Part shown: positions 10,330 to 22,884 of the stretch, piece after piece
How positions within the stretch are numbered: the first letter of the stretch is position 1
Layout of the letters: every line of letters begins with the position of its first letter
NCBI GenBank assembly: GCA_037127255.1
Contig: JBANSL010000004.1
Location: 30,718,467 to 30,782,466, forward strand
Direction of reading: 5' to 3'
DNA: 64,000 nucleotides
Source: Persicaria tinctoria
Taxonomy: Eukaryota > Streptophyta > Magnoliopsida > Caryophyllales > Polygonaceae
Notes under the pieces: generated by a model
The model's database searches: none
What the model saw: only the letters and a program-made list of their open reading frames with translations
What the model was told of the DNA's origin: nothing
Translations under genes and position numbers: made by a program

Positions 10330-12724
10330 TCACTTGGAAGATGTGTTGGATTTGAAGAAATGATCAATGATGTTCACGAGTTGCGAAAGTTTGTTTCCCC
10401 ATTCATCACTTTGGAGTCTAGTCTCAGCTCGGACACACTCAACTGATTTGTCGACATGCACCTCCAAGTTAGTCACATTTTGTCTCACTTGGTGTATATT
10501 CTCCCCTAAATTGGTGACTTCCTGTCTTATCTCTTGCTGGCTTTTCTTCACATTTTCTCCCAAGGTTTTGATTTGATCAGCTAACTCGATTATTCCTTGA
10601 GACCATTGTGTCTTCATGACTGACATTTCTTCCATCACTTCCAACCTCAAAGAGTTAGAAGCTTCATCTAGATTACAAGCCACAATGGGGGTACCATCTT
10701 CCACATATTGAGTGACCTCAAGCAAGTGCTCAGATTCAGATCCCATGCCTACAACTCGTCCTTTATTTATACCAACGGTGTCAATCCATAGAGTGTTCTG
10801 GTCAACTGAATGGGACCCCTCGCCTTGTTGAGCCTCTTGTGTTGCTTGCTCAACCAATGAGTCATATTTATCCTACATAATCAAATATTTTATTCAATCA
10901 ATTATTATTCAACAAAAAGACATATGAAAATGATCTTATAAGCATGGGAAATATATAGCTCAAGTTCCCTGATTTTCATCTGTAAGTTATTTCTTACTAT
11001 GACGATAAGATGTATTATAAAATTCAAACATAGCACTGTCTCTTGACCTAAAGGCGCACTCCAAGTACCATCTTTTCTTTTGTAGCATCTTTCATATGTA
11101 TCTCTTGGTGATGGTTCCTTTCCAAGCTCTTTCATCTATAAAAAAGAGGTGTAGGTTACGAACAATGTGTAGGTTACTTATACTGATCATAATACAATAG
11201 GTCAGTAGTTTATATTGAATTGTAGGATTTCATTAGTCTAATGATATTTAATAATTTATGAGCATGATATCCTCACATAGAAAAAAACTAATCTAAACAA
11301 TGAAAATGTTAAAATACCAATTTCTCTTTGTGAACCGTCATAGATATTGATCCACCTCTATATGGAGGGATGCCCTTTTCTATTGCAGCAGCTCGGTTGC
11401 GCTTTCCACTCGCTGACTGGCGCTGATAAGCTTCATCCTTTACCCAAATAACCAACATCCGATCCCATATATCTTGTTTAATCCATGGTGGTTTGCGCAT
11501 TGCCTTGTGAGCCTTTTGTAGTATCCCTCTAAGGTGGTTGCATCCTACATGAGTCCATGTTTTGCGAACAACATAATCCGAGAATCTGGCCTCATCCCAT
11601 CTACACCGTCTCTATAAAAGTAACCAATTTAAATAAATGAATGTGATTAGAAACACACACACACGTGTGCGTGTTCTCCATGAGATTGAAGAAAAATCAT
11701 TTATTTTGTACCTTGAACATATTCCACCATAAGTCAAGTGTTGAAGCAGACACCCTAGTCCAACTAATATATGGCCCATCAAAATGGGACTTTACAATAT
11801 CCATGATAATGGTGGTCGCGACACTTGACGGAGAAAAACTTCATCAAAGAGTAATTGGAAACAACGATTATTAGTTTTTTTACCCCATATATATGCAAAC
11901 ATATATAGAAACATGAAAAGAATGAAAATTGTGAATATTGTATCTCTATCTTATTTTCATGTGCTTTTGAGGTCATAAGTTCATGACTGAGCTAAGTAAG
12001 TCTATAACAATTTTCATTTTTACAATACACTTGTACAGTAAGCTCATGTTCACAATGCTATAAGTTGTCACTTTATTTTCATCTATACATGCAGTGCAGT
12101 TGTACAGTAAGTTCATGACGGTTTAAATTTTCCTGTCAATACAGTTGTAAAATAAGTTCATGAATGAGCTTAGACTAAGAATGCAATGATTAGTTTTGTA
12201 TAACATATATACCTGCATATATTTCCAACTGCAACTAACAGAGCCTACAAATCAGAATACCATAAGCATGCTGTAATTTGAACTAATTACCTTTTAGGTT
12301 TAACGACAAGCAACTTCCTTGTGTCTGCTCGGATTGATGGGGCAGCGGATGCATTACCTTCATTGGTATGAGATACTAGAGGTGGTGTAGCTCCTGATAG
12401 GGATCCCAACTCTGGAGAAATCCGAGAAGTACGTGTCTCATCTTGTAAAGATGCCGATAACTGAGGGGAGTTTTCTTGTGAAGAGGCCATGGGAGTCAAG
12501 TCCATTGGAGTTGGGGATACAGGAGTCGAGGATGCAGTAATTGGTGCCACGGGAGTCGGGGCAACAGGAGTCGGGGCCAAGGTAGTCGGGGCAATAGGAG
12601 TCGGGGCCACGGTAATCGGGGCGACAGGAGTCGGGGCCACTGCAATCGGCGGTCTACTTATCGATGAAGTTAGCACACGTGGAGATTTCCTTTGAGGGCC
12701 ACGATTAGAATGACCTCCACGCAT
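10330..12724 (-). CDS. TNPA-like CACTA protein (Transposase_24 / Ptta type), 5 exons
   Basis: Reading by eye gives exons 12724-12291, 11838-11712, 11611-11318, 11135-11037 and 10872-10330, all with GT-AG introns and matching phases, for 498 residues with no internal stop. Residues about 25-75 form a low-complexity VAPTP/VAPIT repeat encoded by a minisatellite. Exons 2 and 3 carry the family signature: FDGPYISWTRVS, LWWNMFK, then RWDEARFSDYV and KPPWIKQDIWDRMLVIWVKDEAY, followed by SASGKRNRAA and PYRGGSISM. Exon 4 gives KELGKEPSPRDTYERCYKRKDG. The last exon is a predicted coiled coil rich in Q, E and K. Such proteins bind the subterminal repeats of En/Spm elements and act with the TNP2/TNPD protein. 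Transcription would run towards the left end. The start is the first ATG of the open exon. Confidence 0.8.
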
Positions 12725-13379
12725 GGTGCTGAAAATAATAAAGTTATAAGATGTTTAGAGGCAAACTAAAATGATATCAACCAAATGACATCAGCTGAAA
12801 ACTATACCACCCAAAATTTCAAAAGCTAACTAAATTTCAGATTTTTGAAACGATTCTTCAAAACTATATCAAAGGATTGGGTAAATGCTTTATTAAGGAG
12901 AGAGACAAATATCATTTGGTCCTAAATTTATTTCTTACCGAAAGAGAAACACACATGAAAGTAATGCTCCTATTGTGACAATTATGACATAATTAGTCTC
13001 ATTGAAGGATTTGACCAAACCCCCCTCCCAACTATCATTTGTTGTTAGCATTTGCACTGTGTTCCTCGGCTTGAAGGGTCTAACCAAACCCCACCTTCCA
13101 ACTATAAGGATTTTGTGGGATCCAGTTGAGAGAAGCAAAACCCATTCTACACAAACCCCTCCAAAATTACAACCTATTCTACTCTAAACCCTCCAAAATT
13201 ACAGCCTATTATACTCAAAACCACTATTATACTATTATCGAACCCAAAAGAAAAAAGCCCTAAATCGCAACACAAAACAAGCTCAAATCAGTACACAGTC
13301 TAGAAATAGGGGAAAACTTTGAAGATATGCCATCAAAAGAGAGAGGAGACGCAGACAAAGCCAGAGACGAGAAAAACAG

Positions 13380-14960
13380 AGATACCTGTGCAGTTTAGGG
13401 GACAAAGAATGATCTTTCAGATTTCGGTGGAGAGAGTGAGAGAGAGAGAGACAAACATGCGCAGAGAGTGAGAGAGAAGGTGATTTTAGAAGACTGGAAA
13501 AAATTTGGGGGATTTCTAATTTCCCTCCTAATTTTTTACTTCCCTCCTTAATTTTGAGAATGGTGGGAATTTTATATTCCTATCATAACTCTACTGTAAT
13601 TTTTGGAAATTAATGTTTTAAAATCAAAATAGTTTCCCACGTTGTATTAAAAATTTCATACACCTTAAGTCATTAATTTATAAAAAGAAAGGGAATAATA
13701 ATAAAGGAGTATTTATTTCATTATTATACCCAGTTATAAACCATTAACTTATATTCATTACATATACGTTAACCTATTACATTATAACAGATGTTGATAA
13801 AGGAGTATTTATTTCATTTTTTTTATTCGCTCCGTGTACGTCCTCGTCTTGTTTGGTTTAGTTTGTTTTATTTCGCTTTTGGAAAGTGCTATATGGCTTG
13901 TACTGTATTTTGCACCATCATTAAATTATATTCATTGCATACATTTTAACCTTTCCAATTATAAAATGAAAAGGAATATTAACAAAGGAAAACATATTTC
14001 AGTTTGACACATTATATTCATTGTATACGCTTTAATTTTATTGTATTATAAGATAAGAAAGATACTAACAAAGGAGATTCATAAGTCATGTAATTATATT
14101 CATTGCTTAAATAGAGTTGTTTTTGAAACTCAATCCTGAAAAAATCCATTCGGCTCCGCTACTATTAAAACTTTTAAAAGTTTAAGGACATTCGTAAGTC
14201 ATTAAATTATATTCATTTAATGTGTTACTTAGTTTTAAATCCCTTTGGAACCCGCTCCGCTACTGTTAAAACGAGGTTATTGCGTTATGTGATCATTTAT
14301 TGTGTTATTTAGTTTTAAATCGAAAATCTTTTACTTCATAGTTGTAAACTTGTAACCGTTTCGTATTTAAAAGATCAAAACATCTAAAGTATCATCATCT
14401 ATATATAGGCCTAAAGTTCAATAAACACCATAAAGTTTTAAATCGAAAAAATGTTACTCCGTACTTAATTGTAATCCTTATATATTTAAAAGATCAAATC
14501 ATCTAAAGTATCATCATAAACACTAAAGTTTAATAAATCGAAACAAATGTTATTTCTTTAGCATTCTTAAAAAATTACCTTTATTATTAGAAGTCATTGC
14601 TTAAAATGCCTAAAGTTCAATAAACATCCTAAAGTTTTAAATCGAAAAAATTTAACTCCGTACTTGTAATCCTTATATATTTAAACATTCTAAAGTTTAA
14701 TAAAATAAACAAATGTTGTTTCTTGACCAATCTTAAAAATTACCTTTATTATTAAAAGTCCAATAAAATGCCGGTATTTGTTTTTAGTCTAAAAAATGTC
14801 AATGTTTTGAATCATCATAACCATAACCCTTATACCCTAAACACCTTAACCCTAACCCTTATACCCTAAACACCCTAACCCTTATACCCTGAACACCTAA
14901 CGACCCAACCCTTATACCTTAAAGACAGAAACACCCTAACCGAACGGACCAAAAAAAAAA
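13380..14960. other. CACTA spacer between the two genes: AT-rich and minisatellite DNA
   Basis: An AG/CT-rich tract at 13428-13485 may be the 5' leader of the TNPA-like gene. From 13660 to 14790 the DNA is AT-rich with degenerate repeats, including a unit of about 190 bp that starts near 14413 and 14607 (AAGTTCAATAAACA then TTTTAAATCGAAAAAAT). At 14820-14960 the phrase CCCTTATACCCTAAACACC recurs, a telomere-like minisatellite. No gene is seen. Confidence 0.6.
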
Positions 14961-15374
14961 AGAAACACCCTAACCGCACGCCTTGCTGCTGTTTTCCCGA
15001 AGTCGATCAGCCTCCAGAAAATCGCCCCTACCTGCTGTTCCCCATGCGCAGCAACCCATGGCGCTAGCGCCGCATCGGCATGACCTACCCATGGGGTTCC
15101 GATTGGGAATTCCTTCCGACGAATTGCCCAGTATCCGGGACCCTGAATTGCCCAGTATTCTGTCCGACAAATTGCCCCTTATTCATTAGATCTCTCTTTC
15201 TCAGAAATCACCTGTTTATCTTTAATTCGATCTTTTTTTTTACTAATGATTTCGTAGTTCCTACTCGAAAATTTTCTGCTCAATTTTTATATTTCTTCTA
15301 GCTGAGGTGTTTTATTCCGCAGAAGTATATAGATTAGATTGACTGATTTCCTTATAATATCTGTTCTTTTGCAG

Positions 15375-15489
15375 ATCGAACAACATCGTTAAGATTGGGG
15401 AAGATCTCGGTTGGATCGGTGAAATCTTCCAAGAGCGGTTTGGATGACCTCTTGACCTCCCCTGACAGTGGCAAGCACGATTACGACTG
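15375..15489 (+). pseudogene. Captured exon of a BPP-like serine/proline-rich protein gene
   Basis: Read in the frame starting at 15377, the exon encodes SLRLGKISVGSVKSSKSGL then DDLLTSPDSGKHDYDW. This is the N-terminal signature of a plant serine/proline-rich (BASIC PROLINE-RICH PROTEIN-like) family, whose members read DYDWLLTPPGTP at this point. Here the exon ends inside the Trp codon at a GT donor (15490), and a CAG acceptor precedes it (15371-15374). Both splice sites are intact and there is no stop. It lies antisense to the CACTA genes. No neighbouring exon of the family could be found, so it is a fragment captured at the DNA level. The family name is from memory of the motif. Confidence 0.6.
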
Positions 15490-16519
15490 GTAATTGAACA
15501 CTCGCAAAATTGATTCCTTCTGTGGTGTACTGTGAACGGTGGTTTCATATCTCGAATTAAATAGATTATGACTGTTTGATCTTCTTCTGTTTGGAATCCA
15601 TTGGATGTTAATGAGTTTGAAAGTTCAATTATAATTTACTTTGCAACTGCAAAAGCAAATAACATTATGACAGTAAGAATTTTATGACAGTAAGGTGCTT
15701 GTGAATATTATGACAGTAAGAATTTTATGACTATATGAATTTCATATTCATAATGTCATATTCAAGTTGATATTGGAAGTATACCATGAATTGGATATTG
15801 AAAGTAGTTTATTTTCTTGAGAAAAGTCAAATGCAAGCTTATGTTGGTGGCATTTTATGCTATATCTGCAGTTCACACTTCCATTGTTCAATCAGCTTAA
15901 TAGCATTGCCTTTCATGGATGCATGTAGCCTTTGCTTCCTTCTCTTTCTTTTTTTCTTATTTTTTTTTTCTTTGAGGGGTATGTGCTCGTCAAATAAAAG
16001 CATGATTCCTTTAGGTGAGCCACACTAAAAAGGAAATTTTATGACAGTATGAATGTGCCGGCTTGTGAATAATGTGTTGGCTTGTTTCATGACAATAACA
16101 ATTTTATGACAGTATCAATTTTATGACAGTATGATCTGCTGGCTGCAGGAATTTCATATGCAAGTTTGGCAGTGTGAATAATCTACATATGCATTAATAA
16201 ATTCCAAGTTATTTTGTTTTGATATTTAGCATTCATCTAGAGATTTATATCTTTACAATCTCTACATGTGCATTAATAAATTTCAAATTTTGCCTCCATG
16301 TACAGTGAGTTTTTTTCTGTACTGTGAAGTTTTTTCTGCAAAGATTTCCTGAATTCTTGAATGTACAGAGTTGAAAATGGGATCCCATTTGCAATTAATT
16401 CTTTGAAGATACTATGAACATAAACTCATCTATACGTACTTGTACTCAGAGAAGGACAATTCCCATATTCTTCTACAGAAATTCAGTGCTAGTGTTTTTT
16501 TTTAGTAAATATTATCTTA

Positions 16520-16590
16520 AGCCTATTAGCTCAAAAGGGAGAGCAATGTGTGGAATACACATCGATGTAGGTTCGAATCCTACATAGGCT
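16520..16590 (+). repeat. tRNA-like sequence in the CACTA element (best-preserved copy)
   Basis: A full cloverleaf forms: AGCCTAT/ATAGGCT acceptor (7 bp), GCTC/GAGC D-stem, ATGTG/CACAT anticodon stem with loop TGGAATA, and GTAGG/CCTAC T-stem with loop TTCGAAT. The A and B boxes are good. Against a real tRNA: loop position 33 is G instead of T, the variable loop has 4 nt, and position 1 is A. It resembles tRNA-Ile(AAU) in its acceptor/D and T arms and the SINE-like heads at 4038, 5612 and 6018. It begins 70 bp downstream of the TNP2-like stop, on the opposite strand. Confidence 0.6.
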
Positions 16591-16660
16591 AATTGCGAAT
16601 TGATCAAAACATAGAATTATAATTGTCAAAAAATATCCAAAACAATAATACAAGATGGAT

Positions 16661-19600
16661 TTACTCAGAAAGAGGATCGTCTTGCGAATCCTCTGATGCA
16701 GCATCACCTTCATCATCGACTCTACCATCTGATTCATACTCGCCTCCGAATTCTTCTTCTTCATCTTGTAAATCCTCATCATAAATATCATTGGGCTGAA
16801 CCACGTCATTTTCATAAGAGATATCATGAGCCGAACCCGAATAATCACGTAGATCAGTGGGCATAGTCTCAACCCCTATTTCCACAAATAAATCAGGATT
16901 GACACTTTCCTCAAATTGATAAGCATTTGAGGCAGCAGAAGTCCATCGTTCTGTTATCCTACCTCGAGGCACTGTCTTGCATACATGCCACCAATCAGCC
17001 TGATCACGCTTGGCTCCTGGGTATTCTGCATAGTAAACTTGCTCTGCTTGTTGTGCCAATATGAATGGTTCATACTTCCGATACAATTTCTTATGATTAA
17101 TTTCAACAAAACGGTATTGTGGGTGCACTCTTGTCCCTCTTTCAGTTGGATCAAACCACAAACACTTAAACAAAACAACATTCTTCACACTATCCGCTGA
17201 GCTAGGATACTCAAGCTCAATAATCTCTTCTAATAGACCATAAAAATCAGATTCTGCATTTTCATAACTAGATCCCCTCACACAAACCCCACTGTTCATT
17301 GTTGCTTTGCCAGTACCATGCTCTAAAGTGTGAAACTTGTATCCATTCACTTTGTAGGTATGCCAACTTTTAGCTTTGACACTGGGACCACATGCACAGC
17401 TCCACAAAAGTTCATCTTTATCAATTATGTTGCATGTACCTAATGCCTAAAAATACAAATTTATAATCTAGATTATAACCATATATTAACGTGTATATAG
17501 CGATTCATAGAAACAAAAAAGGAACACTTACATAGGTCTTAAACCATTGTGCGAATTCCGCCTCAATTATGTCATCATCAGCCATGCCTCTTTCAGAATG
17601 GAATATTCTACAAATCCAATATATGATAAAAATTCCATAAGTTATATTTTTATTCAATATAGCAATATAATTGGAAATTTATAGAATATGAAATTAATTA
17701 ATGTACATACTCAATGTATGGCTGCACTTCTGGACAATTCATCAACACATAAGTGTGTGCAGCCCTCCACTCCTTGTCTTCAGTCATCCACCTCAATCGA
17801 GCTTTTCCACCACTTTGGCCGGGATAATTGAAAATAGAAACAGCATCATCATTATCTTGGAACACATCATTTCTAGATGATCGCCTCAATTTAGAAGGAG
17901 CATTAGATGGAAAGTAATGCACAGAAAAATTGGCTGTTTCTTCCCGCAAGTAAGCCATGCATATTGATCCTTCCACGTAATTCTTTTGTAAAATTTTACG
18001 CTTGAGATGATTTAGATATCTCTCAAATGGGTACATCCACCGATATTGCACTGGGCCACCTATTTGAGCTTCATACGATAAATGCACAATGAGATGCTCC
18101 ATAGAATCGAAGAATGAAGGTGGAAAGATACGTTCCAATTTACATAATAATATGGGCACTATGTCATTCAAATGCACCATATGATCAACGAACAATGTGG
18201 ACGAGCAAATTGATTGGAAGAATATACTCAACTCAGTTAAAGGACCCCAAACAGCTGGAGGCAAGAATTCTTTGAAGGCAACTGGAAGAAGTCTTTCGAT
18301 AAACACGTGACAATCATGACTCTTCATGCCCGTGAGACCACAATCATCATTTTGAACACACCTGCCCACATTAGATGCATAACCATCCGGAAACTTCACA
18401 GACCTCACCCACTGGCAAACCTTTTTCTTCTCTTCCCGTGTCAATGTGTAAATTGCCTTTGGTTTCACACCTGTATAATTATCCTCTACAGCAAGAGATG
18501 GTCGACGACAATGTGACCGGAGATCCTTTCTGGCATTCAAGTTATCCTTTGTCTTCCCAGGAATATCCATTACGGTATTGAAAAAATTATCAAATACATT
18601 TTTCTCTATATGCATAACATCAAGGTTATGTGGAATTAAAAGATCTTTCCAGTATGGAAGCCTCCAGAAAATGCTCTGCTTCGTCCACTTATGGGAATTT
18701 CCATAGTCGGGTGGATTGTGATGTGGGTCATCTATGGCCGTAGAAAAATGACACACGCGTCCCCAAATTTCATCCCTAGTCAGTCTCGGGGGTGGGGGCG
18801 ATGTTCTCACTTGATTTTTGCTAAAATCATTTTTATTTTTTCTCCACGGATGACCAGCTTCGAGAAAGCATCTATGACAATCGAACCAACTAGCCTTTTT
18901 ACTATGATATAATCGGAAAGATTCAGTTTGCTCCATACAGATTGGGCATGCTAGCAATCCAGCCGTACTCCACCCCGACAACATAGCATATGCAGGAAAG
19001 TCACTAATTGTCCAAAGTAGAGCTGCACGCATAATGAAATTTTCCTTCCTTGACACATCATAAGTAGTCACACCGGACTCCCAAAGTTGCATTAACTCAT
19101 CAATCAGAGGTTGCAAGCAAACATCAAGTAACTTCTTAGGATTTCGAGGGCCAGGCACTATCAATGTCAAGAACATGTATTGAGTCTTCATGCACATATC
19201 CGGTGGAAGGTTGTATGGAGTAAGAATAACCGGCCAACAAGAATAATTTTGCCTTGATTTAGTAAATGGTGCAAAACCATCAGTGCATAGGCCCAAACGT
19301 ATATTTCGTGGCTCTGACGAAAAACTAGGATATCTCTCATTTAACCTCTTCCATGCATCTCCATCCGAAGGGTGACACATTATCCCCTGTTCAGGTACAT
19401 GATTTGCATGCCAAGTCATATGGCCAGCTGTAACCTCAGACGCATATAATCTCTGCAATCGCGGGGTTAGAGGCAAGTAGAACAACTCTTTATATACACT
19501 TCCATTTTGATCATATCTATCATGACTACAGAACTTACAAGATGTTGCATCGTGATCATCCTTCCAATACAACATACAACCGTTGGGGCACATGCCGATT

Positions 19601-20361
19601 CTCTCCACTGGTAAGCCTAAATTACGAACCATCTTCTCTGTTTGGTAGTAACTGTTTGGAATGTTATGACCCGGAGGTAACACTTCGTCATACAGCTGGA
19701 CAAAACCATTGAAGACGCTTTGAGGGATATTGTATTCACACTTCAAACTCATAAGCCTAGCCACAAAGGATAACTGGGTGTGAGTAGTACACCCTGGCAA
19801 CGCTGGTTGGTCGGCGGCCTTCAATACATCCCAAAAACGTTGTGACAACCCATCTATATCATTTTGCATGTCTTCTCTCATTTCATTGTCATCATTGACC
19901 ATCTCAGGAGATGCCATTCCCTGATCTACTTGGTAGTCATCAATAGTTTCACTATTAGAAACAACATCAACATTAGGGACATTAAACCACGGAGGAGGAA
20001 CAAAATTAGGCCCTGCCCTATCAAATACCATTCTCTGCTCCGGGTTTAACTGGTCATAGAAATCCCATTGGTTACTCCCAGAAGTGTGTTGTACAAATGT
20101 CTGATTCCGTTCTCCATGCGCTGTCCACCAATAATAATCAAGCATAAATCCTCGTTGATATAAGTGCTCCTTAACTTCGTCTGATCCCCAAAAACTGCGG
20201 TTACCACACCTCTTACATGGACATTTTATCTTACTTCCATCCATGTAATCTAGTTGGGAATTTGCAAATTCTACAAACTCGTCAACTCCTAGCAAATATT
20301 CAGGTTTCAGCCCTCCATTATGAGGCAAGTACATATCATACATCCAAGCACGATTGTTCAT
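16661..20361 (-). CDS. TNP2-like CACTA transposase (Transposase_21, with DUF4216), 3 exons
   Basis: Exons 20361-17711, 17607-17532 and 17446-16661 join in frame at GT-AG introns to give 1170 residues without a stop. Residues 1-80 are the transposase-associated domain with C47-P-C49-K-R-C52 and YYWWTAHGE. About 330-560 is the Transposase_21 core (LGLCTDGFAPF, MFLTLIVPGPRNPKKLLDV, SGWSTAGLLACPIC). About 670-800 is DUF4218-like (KSHDCHVFIERLLPVAF). Exon 3 encodes DUF4216 (YKVNGYKFHTLEHG, FKCLWFDP, YRFVEINHKKLY, YYAEYP) and ends in an acidic tail rich in D, E and S. TNP2/TNPD proteins cut at the CACTA ends, and the full domain set is the normal length for this family. Nothing looks broken. Only a database comparison could confirm every active-site residue. 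Confidence 0.9.
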
Positions 20362-20849
20362 TTTATCTACACATATTCATAATTCAATATGTCAATTATC
20401 ATAATAATTGGACTGACCGGTTTGTCAAATACACTAACTAAACTCTATCTAGTTAGACAACCGAAATTAAAACCTAGATAACTACATATGAAGGTAAAGG
20501 ACCTCAAACTCTAAATATTAAATCAAATTGCAAGAATAAGGGCGTTAGAAGATAATGAATGAACTTGAAATTAAAGAGATTTGAGATGTAAATGAGAGAT
20601 TTGTACCAATGGAGATGAAAGCGGGAAGGAAACCCTAGCTAGACTAGATCGTAATTTATAAAAGATTTTGAAATGTAAGATAATGAATAAAATAATTACT
20701 TACCTGAGGCTAGTTGTAGATGAAAATGCAAGATATTTGAGAGATTTGCTTTGATGGAACAAGAGGAGCAGGCAGAAGATGATGCAAAGTATCGGCTGAA
20801 AGTGAAAAAAAATGACAGTGTTGTGTTTTTAAGTACGTAAACAGGCACA

Positions 20850-21310
20850 AAACCAGCTACGGATATAGCCACGGATGTAGAGACAAACATAGTGACGGAT
20901 TTAGACACGATTCTTTATTTCTAGTTAATTAGTGACGCCACATACTCTCGTCGCTAACGTCGTCTCTGCAGCCACAAATATAGGCACGCATTTGCGATTC
21001 TTGTGTAAATTGTGTAAAATTAGCGATGACTCAACTTTCGTCGCCTAATTCGTCTCTATATAACCACGAATATAGCGACGAATGTAATGAAAAGGCTAAA
21101 TTAATGGCTAATTAGCCACAAAGTTTGTCACACACTAATATTCTGTCGCTAATACTAACACATTTAGTGACGAATTTTCTAGGTGTGACAAACTTTGTAA
21201 TTCTCTTTCAATTTTTTCGACGAATGATGAGTTTTGTCTCTAGATCTGTGGCTATTTGTCACGGAATTAGTGACGAATTAAATTCATGGCTAAAATCCAT
21301 CGCAAAAACA
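20850..21310. repeat. Right subterminal repeat zone of the CACTA element
   Basis: Words such as AGCCACGGAT, GTGACGAATT and CGTCGCTAA recur in both orientations up to the right terminal repeat. Confidence 0.8.
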
Positions 21311-21326
21311 GCATTTTTTAGTAGTG

Positions 21327-22412
21327 AAAGGTAATATTCGTCATTAGAAGGGTAATTATCAACTTTGCTCGCACTGGTTGTTCTTCAAAGTCATCATCGT
21401 TGTCTTCTTGATACATTGCCCGTTTCCCCGTCGACTTGTTGGAAAATGCTTCGTTTCCTCCGACAACGCTTGTCTTTCTACCTCGTCTAGCAATCATCTT
21501 CCTCACTATTAAACACATGAGTGAGATCTCACAATTATTCATCAACATTTCTTATAGGACTCATCAAGATCTCAAAGATAATAATCAAGGATCCGTATCT
21601 CAAAATTTGTCATCAACTAATCATCAAATATCCATCTCATATTCATCAAGTTTTATAAAAGATTCATACACATGCATTAAATATTCATCTCCATTTCCAA
21701 ATATGCCGAACATTTCATACATGCACTCAATCACATCCATACCTTCAGGATTCATCTAGTTCTAACACAAGTGCATCAGCTTTTGTCAAATATTCGTCCA
21801 ATCTTCATCAAGATGTCACAATTATTATCAAGATTTCTTAAACGATTCACTTATATCTCAAAGATATTCCTCAATTAATCATAAAAGATTCACCAATTGT
21901 TCCCCAATCGACAACCCATTCGACTCAAGCAAACAAATTTCACCTACATTCATCAGAATCAACAATTTATTCATCTAATTTCATCACATATTCATCTAGT
22001 TCTCATACATATTCAGCATCTTTTGTCAAATATTCGTCCATAACTCATATAAATTCATCAACTATTAATCCAATCTCACAATTATTATCAAGATTTCGTA
22101 AACGATTCACTTATATCTCAAAGATATTCATCAATTACTCACAACAGATTCACACCATCAACTCATTCAACAACCCATTTGACTCAATTAAACAAATTTC
22201 AACTTCATTCATCACAATAACCAATTTATTCATCTAATTTCATCTTTAATCAACCGATGGGGAGCGGGATTTAACAAAAATTCATAAAAACCATATTCAA
22301 CCTTCCCTTACTCAAAACAATTAATCAATGTTCAATCGAAACCCATAACAAACGTCGATTTTGAACTACAGATTCAGCAAAGAGTAACAAAGCATCGGAA
22401 CTTACCCATGTC
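21327..22412 (-). other. E3: candidate captured-gene exon and 240-bp tandem pair
   Basis: Minus-strand segment 21548-21327 is open and encodes a basic then acidic stretch (ARRGRKTS…EDNDDDFEEQ). The intervening DNA 21560-22380 is AT-rich, with a 240-bp direct repeat: TTTTGTCAAATATTCGTCCA occurs at 21781 and 22021, and the similarity extends to about 22245. The left exon edge and the protein family are not clear. Confidence 0.35.
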
Positions 22413-22751
22413 GATGTTAATTTTGATTCTTCGACCACCTACAAAAGTTGCGGCAGCAACGCTCTGAACACCGACAACGGCTTCGACGTTGCTCCTCCTT
22501 CGATTGCCGGAAGAGATGCGGTGGCTCGAGGGCGCGCCTTCTTCGCCTACAGGTGCCGGCGAGAACTGGGGCCGATCGGAGTAGCCTTTTCGCTGGTTTT
22601 GCCCTACCAAAAGTTTGAGAGGTGGTTTTCGTTCGTGCGGGAGGATCTGGATATTGAAGACGTCCCGCGTGTAAATCCCACCCCACTCTTTCTTTCTTTC
22701 TTCTTTTTTCCAATTAAAAGTGTGGGACCCGCGTGGTAAAAAACCACCCAC
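22406..22751 (-). other. E3: GC-rich minus-strand open segment
   Basis: An open frame on the minus strand ends at a good GGTAAGT donor (GT at 22404-22405). It could be the first exon of a captured gene, but its sequence is low-complexity and unrecognised. The phrase GTGTAAATCCCACCCCACTC occurs at its start and again 99 bp further right (22669 and 22768). Confidence 0.3.
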
Positions 22752-22884
22752 TCTCCCTCACCTGTGCGTGTAAATCCCACCCCACTCTTTCTTTCTTTCT
22801 TTTTTTTTAAAATTTTTTATTTAATTCGTTATTATTTAGTTTTTTTTTGTTTTATTATTTAATTCGTTATTATTTAGTTGGTTT

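Larger units (their letters stand above)
9220..21326 (-). mobile_element. CACTA (En/Spm) transposon, complete, 12.1 kb
   Basis: The left end is CACTACTAAAAAACACTG and the right end is the inverted form ending TTTTTTAGTAGTG. The first 13 bp match perfectly, and over about 25 bp there are only two mismatches. The bases AAA flank both sides as a 3-bp target-site duplication (9217-9219 and 21327-21329). Subterminal zones 9240-9900 and 20850-21310 contain many degenerate copies of AGCCACGAAT and GTCGCTAA, typical TNPA-binding-type repeats. Two genes on the minus strand (TNPA-like 12724-10330, TNP2-like 20361-16661) are both open, so the element could be autonomous. Between them it carries a host-gene exon (15375-15489). 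Confidence 0.93.

Noticed and set aside
14820..14960. Interstitial telomere
   Set aside because: The CCCTAAA-like words are degenerate, with a longer composite unit, and lie inside the CACTA element.
16520..16590. Functional tRNA gene
   Set aside because: Cloverleaf is complete but position 33 is not T, the loop sequence gives no normal anticodon context, and decayed relatives sit in other elements. A tRNA-derived repeat is more likely.
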